64,000 nt of DNA from Mytilisepta virgata. Its lineage: Eukaryota > Mollusca > Bivalvia > Mytilida > Mytilidae. Positions within the stretch are counted from its first letter, which is position 1. Each line of letters starts with the position of its first letter. The position numbers were made by a program, and so were the translations under genes. The stretch spans positions 84,279,539 through 84,343,538 of the forward strand of contig CM051519.1 of the NCBI GenBank assembly GCA_028015205.1, read 5' to 3'. The notes beneath the pieces were generated by a model. It worked only from the letters and a program-made list of their open reading frames with translations, was not told where the DNA came from and did not search any database. Positions 1 to 10,600 of the stretch are shown in pieces.

Positions 1-31
1 GGTATAAAACTAAATTTATATGATTTTTCAG

Positions 32-1353
32 AAATACGTAAATGTACAGGTGGATGGGAAGCTTGGAATGGAAACTGTTATGCTTTTGTTAAAACAGAGG
101 CCAGGTGGGATGAGGCCAGGGTATGATTTGATATTGACAAAACCGAAACAGTTTTATTTTAATTGTTTTGATATGTCATCTCTTTTAACTTTCTTTGTTT
201 GATTTTCCGTTGATTTTAAAAGTGATTGAAACCGTATCATCTACTTAAAGTCTTGAACATTGCTTATTTGTTTGATGTATTGTTTATGTAATTTTATATA
301 TTTAGGCTGCATGTTTACATCTTGGTGGACACTTGGTAAAAATTGGATCTCAACCTGAAAATGACTATATCGTTGGTTCTATTAAAGGTAGTATAGTTTT
401 GTCATTTGGGTTTGTTTCTAAAATTGCGTTTTACGATAAAAACAAAAACAAACAATAAGAATCCAGGCACCATGACGTACATGTAAACCCAGCTAAATGA
501 GGACATTGTCCAGGGTTCTAGTCTGTTGTGTGGCGTTGAGTGCTTGGTATGTCATTACTGACTTTTCCTGTTATCCATTTTGTTGTTTATTTCAAGATAG
601 ATCCAAAAATCTTTCGCAGGCAAAAATATATTCATTAAATTTTGGGATGAAAAAATTCTCTGATTTGAATATGCACCCAGCTCTTCTTGCTCTCCATGCT
701 AGCCTCTACCCCTTTCTTTCAAACGCAAAACGCAGTGGAGTATATGTCTTTTCCAAGATATTGAGTGATTCATACAATTCTGTTCTGGGTGATCAGGTCC
801 ACCCACTCTCATCAGGATTATCGTTAAATAATACATGATTATAAAACTATTTATTCTGTGAATAATTTTGCTTCTTTTTCTCCTACCATACCTAATGATT
901 TTAAGGATTTCTTCCACACCTTCAATATGATTAAGTATGTTGGCAATTTTCATCTCTTGTATTTTATTTAAAGTATTGTTTATCATTTTCAATTTTTAAC
1001 AAAATTCACCGTATGCACAATGATTCACTACCAGTATGGTATTTACAATTTACGTCCTAATGTTTGGGAAAAAATTACATAACTCATTGTAATATATTGC
1101 ATTAATCATTATAATATTGTTACATCATCTTACATTAGAGAACAATATGGAAAAACCGTGGATTGGGTTGAGAAAGTTGGGAGGATGGTGGCAATGGACG
1201 GCCGGTTCCGGTGTCGTGTACTCCGACTGGAATGAAGATACCAATGAGCCATCTGGTGATGGGGACTGTGCTCAGATAAGAGATGATTTGGAATACCATT
1301 GGAATGACGAACCTTGTTATCGTAAAAATGGCTACATCTGTGAGCAAGATTAG
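32..1353 (+). CDS. C-type lectin domain protein (3' three exons, partial)
   Basis: Three exons read as one C-type lectin-like domain: 32-120, 306-387 and 1139-1353 (stop at 1351-1353). All junctions are AG/GT and the phases agree (0, then 1). Exon 1 gives CTGGWEAWNGNCYAF, the usual opening cysteines. Exon 2 gives ACLHLGGHLVKI. The last exon has WIGL, a WND motif (HWNDEPC) and the final cysteine (GYICEQD). The usual EPN or QPD sugar-specificity triplet reads EPS here, so calcium-dependent mannose or galactose binding is uncertain. Secretion is expected for the family, but the signal-peptide exon lies before the window. Such lectins commonly act in mollusc mucosal or haemocyte recognition (inference). 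The 750-bp intron at 388-1138 shows nothing I recognise; the open frame at 497-838 inside it resembles no protein I know. Confidence 0.9.
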
Positions 1354-2955
1354 GTAAGAAAGGGATTAATTTATTTATGTTTACCTTTTGGCTAATAGGT
1401 AAATAAATGTAATCTATTGTATAAAATACAATTATTTTTAAAGGAGTTATGACAGGCTTTTAATTTTCGATAATACATTTTTACGTTTTATCGCTTCACA
1501 ATTCTAAAAATTTTGCAACAACGCATTTGAGTTCATAATAGTTCATGGGCCACAACGTTTTATTGATTACAACAAAGTCTCTATCTTTTTTATCTATTGA
1601 CCGGACTATTAATGAAACACTTTGTACTAGGAACTATCATGACTATTGTAATATTTTTTATGAAAAGAAATAGACAAGAAAGATGTAATGGTCTGAAATT
1701 TGAACAACATAATAGGCAGATGTGTGATTAATGTCCCAAAAATTTCTGATAATACTGGAACATAACACGAAAAACAAATGAACAGTGCTTTTTGCTCTTT
1801 TTCATTTCAAAATACACTATACAAGGTGTTCAACAATAAGCAAAAACCTCACGTTAGCAGCAAGATCATGGACATCAATAAAACGTTTTTCACAACCTTC
1901 CTTGGCTATTTTCCTCTTGTGAACTTAGTGGGTTCATTTTTATATATTTCAGCTTGCCGAAAAATGTTAGTTTCATCGATGATATACTGATACGTATGAA
2001 GATGACATGGTGTTATCAGTATTGCCAGAGTAATTTCAAAATTTGATGATTAAAAAACAATAACGATTGTCATAGATGTTTACTTAGATAAAAATTACCA
2101 TAAAATGTTTTTAAAATCAACCTTATTCTAAGATCGATGTTGTCCAAAATAAGGACTAGCACTGAAATTCATTTACAAAACAAAAAATAGTTCCATGATT
2201 GAACACGCAATATGAGAGAATACAGGACCGTAAAATCAACACACAGTACTTTCAGGCAAACCCTAATAAATAGATTTACTTTGAAATTTGGTAAAGCACC
2301 ATGTTGTTCAAACTCTAATTGTATTTGTAATTTGTTCCCCAATCCATCATCAATAAAGTTTAAACTAAACCATAACACAATAAACACAACACAGTCCAGT
2401 TGTTTAACTTATTTGACAAAATGTTATATTTGACCCTTGGTTAGAGTATATAGAAATGCACTACAATTAACCTCTGAAACAACACAGAATACATTAAATA
2501 AAATGATACATTAACAATTAAGTATATATAGTCATATTTCTGTATAGAACTAACTTAACTACTTTGATTCTGCTGCTGTATTATATGTATTATGATCGAT
2601 CGATGATAATGCCGACGGTATGTTCGTGATAAAAATACACATTCAAAATGAAAATTCAAAAACCAATACAAATGCTCATTAAAAGTTCAAGGAAAGCGAC
2701 CCGTTTTACAATTTATTTTCCTTCTTACAACTTAAAATACATTTAGCCCTACAGTCTCGTGTTTTCTCTGCTCTGTAAAAATAATACCATATTAACGATT
2801 AAGTTTTTTGTTCAAGCCCCTATACTCTGAATTTCACTCGTTAATTTATTTATTTAAAGAATTTTTTATGTCAGATGTGTTTATTGCGTTCAGTTGCTGC
2901 AAATTAAATAAAATAATGATTTTTAAATCACACGAGCGGAAATCGTGTAACCTCA
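1354..2955. other. Intergenic, no recognised feature
   Basis: AT-rich sequence downstream of the lectin stop. It presumably includes the lectin 3' UTR at its left edge. Short open frames are present but none resembles a known protein, and I see no repeat shared with the rest of the window. Confidence 0.5.
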
Positions 2956-2959
2956 ATTG

Positions 2960-3545
2960 ATCATCAATGCGCTTTATGGTCATCTTCATTTTTTATATCC
3001 CTAAAGTTTTTTTCAACCGTCGTCAAGTACACTATAAGATATGGTCGAATATTTATGGAAAAGCTCACTTTTATGTTACATATTAAACATGCCGTTTTAA
3101 GAGGACAAATATACCTAAGGTTCAAACCAAAAAACCGCAATCCATTTGACAGATAAACCTGGGAAGACAAATGAACAACCACAAGCACAACAAATAAACA
3201 CTGAAAACTAAACAACAATGAACAACTCGGAACTCCTATAAAAACCAGGAGTGAACTCACATACTCCGGAAGGGTAAGCAGTTCGTGCTCCGTATACGAC
3301 ACCGTCGTGAAGTGCAACAAAGTAAATCCGTTGGTAGTCACAATTCGGTGGAGGTACATGAAATGTTACGACAGTGGGAACAGGTCCATCATCATCTTGG
3401 ATATTGGAACGCTCTAATGGTCAATTTAGTGGTGATGAGGACCGTATTATTTCCTAAGTGATGACATCAACTTATCCCTGTTAAAACCCTGGTTACGCAG
3501 CTTTTGTGATAGCAGTAACCCTCTTTGTCGAACGAACACCTGATG
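2960..3545 (-). mobile_element. Penelope-like RT element relic: C-terminus and 3' tail
   Basis: Read on the minus strand, 3545-3380 matches the end of the RT family seen at 14490-14898. It covers the stretch around KFYGRHH, which is broken here. 3370-2990 matches that family's 3' tail, shared with 34310-34720, 35940-36375 and 40216-40560. The tail signature on the plus strand is the block with caacaaataaacac and actcctataaaaaccagg. Frame is lost and only the end of the element remains, as expected for a 5'-truncated retroelement copy. The Penelope-like assignment is tentative. Confidence 0.6.
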
Positions 3546-4875
3546 AAACTATTGCACTAGTCAAAGAAGCAAAACTGAGAAATCAAAACTGGCGTTACTT
3601 GTTGAAATTTTTAAATTCTTTTAAAAGTAGAATTACAACTCGTGATAGAAAAGTCGACTTTTTTATTTTGACAATTCTATTTGATTCTATTGTCTGCGTG
3701 ATTTATTTTGCTCTGTAGAACCAGAAATTACTTGAATATACAATAAACAAGGGTCCAGTATCTGAGTTTATCTATAATATGTAAAAACTTCATAAGCTTT
3801 AAATGCAAAATGCAAAATGTTTATTTGCTTAATGTGTAAAATATATATCGACAAATTAAATAAAATCAAAATATATTTTTTCAATTTGGATTTTCTTATT
3901 TGTATCTTAAGCAATTAAAACACAGATGTGGAGTTTATGCGCACTTAAAAAATCTGATACAATACTTGTATATACTAGTAATAAAAAGTAAATGAACAGC
4001 TTTGTTATTGTTGCTCTTCATCTTGAATGTCACTGTAAGGTCTTTGTCAATGGAATTTGACAACTTATACCAAGATCGAAAAGGTCTCTATCCTGAAAAA
4101 CAGTCTAAAGAAAATTTTATTTCATGATAAATTACCTTTTGTAAAACATGCTTATCGTAACTTCCTCGTATATTTCATAATCTCTTGAATTTTTCTTCAC
4201 GGCTAATTTGCTTTATTCCAAGCTGGTGGACAACAAAATGACTTCTAAGGAAACTTTATAGTTACACAGCTGCTACACTACAAGCCAAAATAATAAAACA
4301 CGGTTGATTAGGTGGGCAATTAGGGAATATTAATATCATAAAGCAGTACGTTCACAACAACATCCATGTATTGGGCAGTTTGCAATTCTTCTTCGTGTAT
4401 GGAGTAAGCCGGGGTAGTAAGTGTAATGGAAATGCTCTTTTAAAATAACACTCTTGTGTTCGTTATACATAATTTGATTCTATACATTTAAAACATAAAT
4501 CTAATTAAGGTACTATGAATTCCTAGGAAAACTGAAATATTGCTGAAATGTATTATTAAAAAGGGAATTTTTTAAAATCAATGTCATATAAAAAAATAAT
4601 AGTGAAAAGTTTAAAAGAGGAAAATAAAAAATTCCGAAATCCCCATTATTTGAAGTCATTTTGAACAGACAAAACAACTCAGAAAAAGGACAAGCGACAT
4701 TTAAAGCTGAAGCCGGGACAGTGCCATGGTCCCAAAAAATAGGAAACTGAAAAAAGGCTGCTGAATGGTATTACTCATGTTCCAGGAAGGTACAAATTTC
4801 TATAAAACAGGAAAGAAGAAAGTAAACATATATTGAACCCCGCATTTATTCCGACTTCTCTTATCCCAGATATAT
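3546..4875. other. Intergenic, no recognised feature
   Basis: AT-rich DNA. The open frame at 3506-3718 starts in the RT relic and runs out of it (a fusion frame), so it is not credible as a gene. I see no tandem or inverted structure. Confidence 0.4.
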
Positions 4876-4879
4876 TAGA

Positions 4880-5130
4880 ATAGAGAATGAAAATGGGGAA
4901 TGTGTCAAAGAGACAACAACCCGACCAAATTGCAGAAAACAGCTCAAGGCTACCAATGGGTCTTCAACGCAGCGAGAAAATACCGCACCTGGAGGCGGGC
5001 TTCAGTTGGCCCCTAAACAATAATGCATATACTAGTTGAGCGAAATGGACGGCATACCAAACTCCGAAACATACAAATGAACCAAAATTTTAAAAAACAC
5101 ACAAGACTAACAAAGGCGGTCAAATTTCTT
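4880..5130 (+). repeat. Dispersed bivalve repeat (gtcaaagagacaacaaccc type)
   Basis: This block contains gtgtcaaagagacaacaacc, then a segment on ctcaaggctaccaatgggtc and ggcgggcttcagttggcccc. I remember this arrangement as an abundant dispersed repeat in mussel sequences. It is not duplicated elsewhere in this window, so the call rests on memory of the family rather than internal copies. Confidence 0.5.
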
Positions 5131-5239
5131 TTTGACGATATTTTTACCACTAATGTATCATCAATTCTGTTGCTAGTATTTCGATCCCAGACATGGAAAA
5201 TATCGGAAAAAGTATACATAAGCAACACAATAATGGGGC

Positions 5240-5440
5240 TGTAACTCAACAAAACCAAAATTAATAGACAAGGAGAATCCGTGAGAAAACTAACACAGCA
5301 AACAAACACTACAAAGACAAAACCAAAGGATTTAAAAAAAAAACATAGCAAACCAAGAAAATCAGAAAAAAACAGTACAAAACTAAATCACCCGCAATGT
5401 GAACTCCGACAAAAAAAGGGGGATTAACATCAGGTAAGTA
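5240..5440 (-). mobile_element. RT-element 3' tail fragment
   Basis: On the minus strand this runs from a cctgatgttaatcccccttt block through gttcacattg. It matches the 3' tail at 27950-28080 on the plus strand (ctgatattaatccccttttt, then gttcacattgc). No coding part survives. Confidence 0.45.
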
Positions 5441-5689
5441 TGCTCCGTTTTAAAAATCTCATATTTTAAAAAAAAAAAACTTTTTAGTATCTTCTTCCTG
5501 CATAGTTATGTCCTTGTAATTTTAGGCTTTTCCCTTTTGGTCATTTTGGCGTTTGAATATACTCTCCAAGATAGTCCTTTATTTTCCAAAATTTACTAAT
5601 TCTATAATAGTACAATTTATAGTACAAACCTCTAAGACGAGTTTATGTTCAGAATCTGTTTATATCATCTCTCCAGAGATTTGACGGTC

Positions 5690-5790
5690 AATATACGATT
5701 ACATTGACCAATGCGAAGTTTCTGTCTCAAAAATGAGAATATATATTTTCAGTTACATTTCATGTCTTACTGGAATTGCGTCTTCATAAG
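5690..5790 (+). mobile_element. RT-element 3' tail fragment
   Basis: Contains attgaccaatgcgaagtttc followed by cagttacatttcatgtctt. The same pair of blocks occurs on the minus strand at 39965-40030 and, diverged, at 27810-27870 (plus). This is a short relic of the same retroelement family. Confidence 0.45.
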
Positions 5791-5889
5791 ACTTAACACC
5801 ATACTTGATTTTCCTCATTGCAGTACTAACAACTGAGCTGATTTTGACCGCTATTCTACTGATAAGACTCCAAATAAACCTTGTTATTC

Positions 5890-6675
5890 TTCCGTAAATG
5901 GCCATTTTCAGTGTGAGATGGCCCGTTGAAGATCGGTTCACGCGACCTCACATCCCACTGCACGAGACCTCATCTTCCACTGCTTTTAGACCAATCAAAT
6001 CGCCACGTTAACAAATGGACATAACTTTTGGCCAATCAGGCATAACTTTATTTAACTTCGTAGACTGTGCTCATTAAATTTTCTAAGGTACAAGAAACTT
6101 AAAAATCGAGTATTTACGGAAGATATAGGTACTTATACTCGTTCAAAAGTGAAAAACTGGAAAATCTTCAACTAGTTTTTAAAAATTGAGATTCTTTTCA
6201 CTCGTTTCGCCGCGCTCCACTCTGGAAAGTGGTGAATTTTAAAAACTCGTTGAAGATTTTCCGGTCTTCACTTTGAACTCATGTAAGAGCCTATTATTCA
6301 TCCGTAAATGGCTGTTTTCAGTGAGAGATGACCCATGAAAGATCGTTGCACGTGCATCCATCTCAATCTCCCACTGTTGTGACTCATATCAGAATTCTTT
6401 TGTCATACCCTTCGACCAATCAGGCGTAACTTTATTTAACTTCGTCGACTGTGCTAAATGAAGTTACCTAGAAACAGGAAACCTAGAAATTCAGTATTTA
6501 CGGAAGAAATAGGTACTTATTCAAAAGCGAAGAACTGGAAAATCTTCAACTTTTTTCAAAATTCAGCGACTTTAGCCTCGTTCCGCTGCGCTCCACTCAC
6601 GAAAGACGTGAATTTTAAAAACTCTAAGATTTTCCAATCTTCTCTTTGTACTCGTGCAAGAACCTATTAATCTTT
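5890..6675. repeat. Tandem pair of ~410-bp hairpin (MITE-like) units
   Basis: Two adjacent, diverged copies, starting near 5892 and 6302 (ccgtaaatggccattttcag and ccgtaaatggctgttttcag). Each unit is itself palindromic. A left segment with tccgtaaatgg is answered by a segment with atttacggaag. An inner arm ctggaaaatcttcaact is answered by cgttgaagattttcc. The open frame at 6458-6670 is only a read-through of one unit. The structure suggests a fold-back transposable element duplicated in tandem. Confidence 0.6.
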
Positions 6676-6679
6676 TGGG

Positions 6680-7455
6680 ACTGAATAAATTACTAATTGA
6701 AATTGAAAACATGAAAATATTGTCAAAATTAAACTTTTTGCACACGTTTTATGATTGACAACGAATTTAGATAATATTAATTTTGGGCAAAATGTGATTG
6801 AGGTTTCATTTAACACTTTCTCTCCAAATCATAAATTAAATATGTATTTAGATAATACAACGATAATTACACGGACCAAATATTATTTGAGTTTTTTGTA
6901 CTATGTGTTTATCAACTTTGTTTTTTATAAGGTTTTTTGTCTATGTATTGTTATTTTGTTGTTTGGTTAATGTTTTAGATTGACCTAAATAACTGTAGAA
7001 CAATCATAAGAAGTAGACTTTAGACATAAATTTGGTGAAACTTGTCAATCTTGATCAGTCTACACTTATTGTTGTTAAATTGAAAATTTAAATGCAATAA
7101 AAAAAAATTTTAAACACATTCGGAAATCATGTAATAATTACTTCCATCAACTTGTCGTTATTATTGTTTGTCCATATCCTTTAATGATGAAAAATATCAC
7201 AACATGCAAAAAATAATGGGAAGCAAAAAAACACATGCCTACTATATACATGTACATTAAGATGGGAATTTTTGCTTTTTAAATGCACATTGTAATATTG
7301 TTTGATATTAAATAAGTGCGTGCAAAGAATTTTCAGCTTTTTTTTTCTTAAAAAGTATATCTGAAGGATTAGGTTTCGATAACAAAACAAATATTTCAGT
7401 TAATTAATTTTGCAAAGATATTTTTTAATTAACAGTATTTAACATTTCAAACAGT
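6680..7455. other. Intergenic, upstream of tyrosinase-like gene A
   Basis: AT-rich, with no recognised gene or repeat. It probably includes distal regulatory DNA for the downstream gene, but nothing in the sequence shows this. Confidence 0.35.
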
Positions 7456-7459
7456 TAGC

Positions 7460-7569
7460 AATCAAACTGTTATTTTGTTAAAATAGCATGAATAGGCGTT
7501 TTTTACTTGATAAACATCTAAATACGATTAACGATTACATAAGCTTGCAGACATAAGCCGAAAACGAAG
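7460..7569 (+). promoter_or_regulatory. Conserved promoter-proximal block and 5' UTR exon, tyrosinase-like A
   Basis: This 110-bp block aligns without change of length to 25061-25170 upstream of gene B. Both begin aatcaaactgtt, both contain ttaaaatagcat followed by a-aatagg, and both end in a splice donor (cgaag|gtaata here, cgcag|gtaata in B). A matching acceptor lies 8-12 bases before each ATG. The right part (about 7535-7569) is therefore likely a non-coding first exon; the left part is likely core promoter. Conservation beside unalignable neighbours supports function; the exact transcription start is unknown. Confidence 0.55.
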
Positions 7570-7666
7570 GTAATACAACATATTTAACACTTTCCCCCTG
7601 TTTCCTGTACAATTATTACTATTTAATTTACATTTTGCTGTTAATTTCTTTTAGATTCCCGTCATC

Positions 7667-10600
7667 ATGCAGCACATATTTGGCTCTTTTTTATTGCTGT
7701 CTTTCATCAGTCCGGGACTGTGTCTGATAGAGCAAATAGATCTTCCGCCATTTCTAAAAAACTGTCTTAGAATGAAAACAAAGAAACAGGATGTAACTCA
7801 GGTACCAAGTGAATCCGTTTGTAACGCTTGTGTAACCAGATATATGTGGTTAGAAGGTCCAAATTTGAAAAAATGCGGTAACCGTGGTGATAATACGACC
7901 ATGTCACAAATTACAAGTTTCTTTGGAAAGCTACTTTGTGATCATGAAACAGGAACAAGGAAAAAGCGACAGGTAAACAAGCGAAGACCAATGCGTCAGG
8001 AATACAGAACACTTACCAAAGTACAAAGGCAAAGATTCCATGTAGCTACAAACAAAGCATACAAAAGCGGGGTAAGATTGATTTAATATTATTTAAAATG
8101 AAGTTGTTAATTTAATCTTTATAAATACGGTAGCTCAATCGTAGATCTAAATTGAAATACCTTTAATGATTAATTATAAGCACCAATTAAATTTGTAAAT
8201 ATATAATTATTTAAACCTGTGTTTTAGAAAACTAGATTACAATACCCAGAATTCCAAAATCTTCTTAATAGTTACGACATCGTCTGTTTTGTTGAAACGA
8301 AAACGGACGATATTGACAAAATAGAGTTTCCGGGTTTTAAATTTGTAATGAAAAACAGGGCGAAAATTGCTAAGAAACGTTCTGGTGGTATTTTAATTGG
8401 ATACAGAGAGTCTTTAGATAATGATATCCAAATAATGGACACGGAAAGCAAATTTGTTCTATGGTTTAAATGTAGTCAGAAACTTTTTCAAACTGACCAA
8501 CCTGTATTCTTTGGCGTGGTTTATATCCCACCAGAACATACTAGATACTCTTCTGAAGATGCATTTAATGAACTGGAACAAGAATTTCTATCTTTTTCGG
8601 CTAGATATAAGTATATATGTCTTCTTGGGGATTTTAATGCTAGAACATCAACTGATTCTGATTTTATTGATATCATTGAAAATAGGCACAACGAAGAAGA
8701 TATCTCGAATTATGTTCAAAATTTTACCCATTATTTAAATGATTTAAAAATGCCACTTCTCAGATATAGCATGGACAAACAAAAAAAATAAATATGGTAC
8801 TCTATTATTGAACTTTTGCAAGGGTAACAACATGTTCATTGTTAACGGTAGATTTGGTAAAGATCAAATGATAGGAAAATTCACATGTAAAAACGCTAGT
8901 GTTGTTGACTATTGTATTAGTAGCCCTGATCTTCTAAATAAGTTTACAGACTTCAATATTATGGAAACAACTAAACTTTACTCAGACGTCCACACGCCCC
9001 TACATATAATATTCACTTCTGATAATAAAAGGGTCGAAAATCAATCCCAATCCGGTAATACCGGAAGTGGTCGTAGATCAAACATCAAACCATGGCATAT
9101 TGGAAAACAAAAAGATTTTGAGGAAAATATTGATTTACAAAAGACAAATACTCTTGCTCAAAAGCTCGATAATTTGCGCGAGAGAATAGATGATATTGAT
9201 ACAAATGTCATTGACGCTCTAGTAGATGAACTTGGTAACATTTTTATAAATTCGGCAAAGAAATCTTTCGGTACCTTTTCAAATCACAAAAATGTAAATA
9301 ACAATGATGACTCGAAACAAGTAAACGAGAGTGGAAAAAATCTAAAACCATGGTTCGATGGTGAAAGTAAAAAAGCTCGTCAAAATTTCCGAAAGGCTAA
9401 AAAAAGGTACAAAAATCACAACAATATTCAAAATTATGAAAATATGAGAAGTGAAGAAAAGAAGTATAAGAACTTAATAGATACTAAGTACAAAGATTAC
9501 TGCAAGCAACTATCTGATGATTTACAATATTCGTACAAGTATAACCCCAAACATTTTTGGAAAATTCTGAATGGTAACAAAAGCAAGAAACAGCCAGATA
9601 TTGAACTTAACGTATTACATGACTTTTTCAAAAACTTAAATTCCCAGGATACTGACGACCAACAGTCAACAACACTCGAACTGAATCTACAGGATAATAT
9701 CAATGAACATATTAATAGATATATATCTCCAGATGAAATTCTCCATTGTATAAAAAACCTAAAGAATGATAAGGCATGTAGTGAAGATAATATTATAAAT
9801 GAGTATATAAAAAGCCCAAAAGACCGCCTCATCCATATCTATGAGAGGCTTTTCAATATTATTTTTGACACTGGTATACTACCTAAAAGTTGGCTATCTG
9901 GGGTCATTAAACCAATATATAAAAATAAAGGAAACAGTAAGGATCCTAAAAACTATAGACCGATTACTATAGTGAGTTGTTTAGGAAAATTATTTACTGC
10001 GGTTTTAAATGCTCGACTAAATGAATACTCAGAAGATTTTGCAATTATCAAAGAAAATCAAAGTGGCTTTCGACAAACCTATTCAACAATTGATAACATA
10101 TTTTCCATTTTCTCACTTTTCGAAATTTTAAAGTCAAAAAAGAAAAAACTTTACTGTGCCTTTATTGACTTTGAAAAGGCGTTTGATAAAGTATGGAGAG
10201 ATGGTCTTTTTTATAAGCTGTTATTGAATAACATAAATGGCAAAATGTATAATGTAGTTCATAACATGTATTCTGATATAAAATCTTGTATATCTTATAA
10301 TGGCAATGTAACCGATTATTTCAATTGCGAGACGGGAGTAAGACAAGGTGAAAATTTGTCTCCTTTTCTTTTTTCGCTATTCCTAAATGATTTAGAAGAG
10401 TTTCTACTCAGTAAAAATATTACAGGCCTAACCAACATATCAAACCTTTTGGAAACTGAACTCGAAATCTATTTGAAACTATTTATTTTATTGTATGCTG
10501 ATGACACTGCTCTTCTAGCAGAGTCGCCTGAAGATCTTCAAACACAACTAAACGCATTCAGTGATTATTGTGATACATGGAAAATGAAGGTAAATGTCGA

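Noticed and set aside
2964..3359. 131-residue minus-strand protein
   Set aside because: It coincides with the non-coding 3' tail shared by at least four RT-element copies, whose frames differ between copies.
5013..5351. 112-residue hydrophobic minus-strand protein (possible membrane protein)
   Set aside because: T-rich read-through spanning a dispersed repeat and an RT tail; no homology or gene structure.
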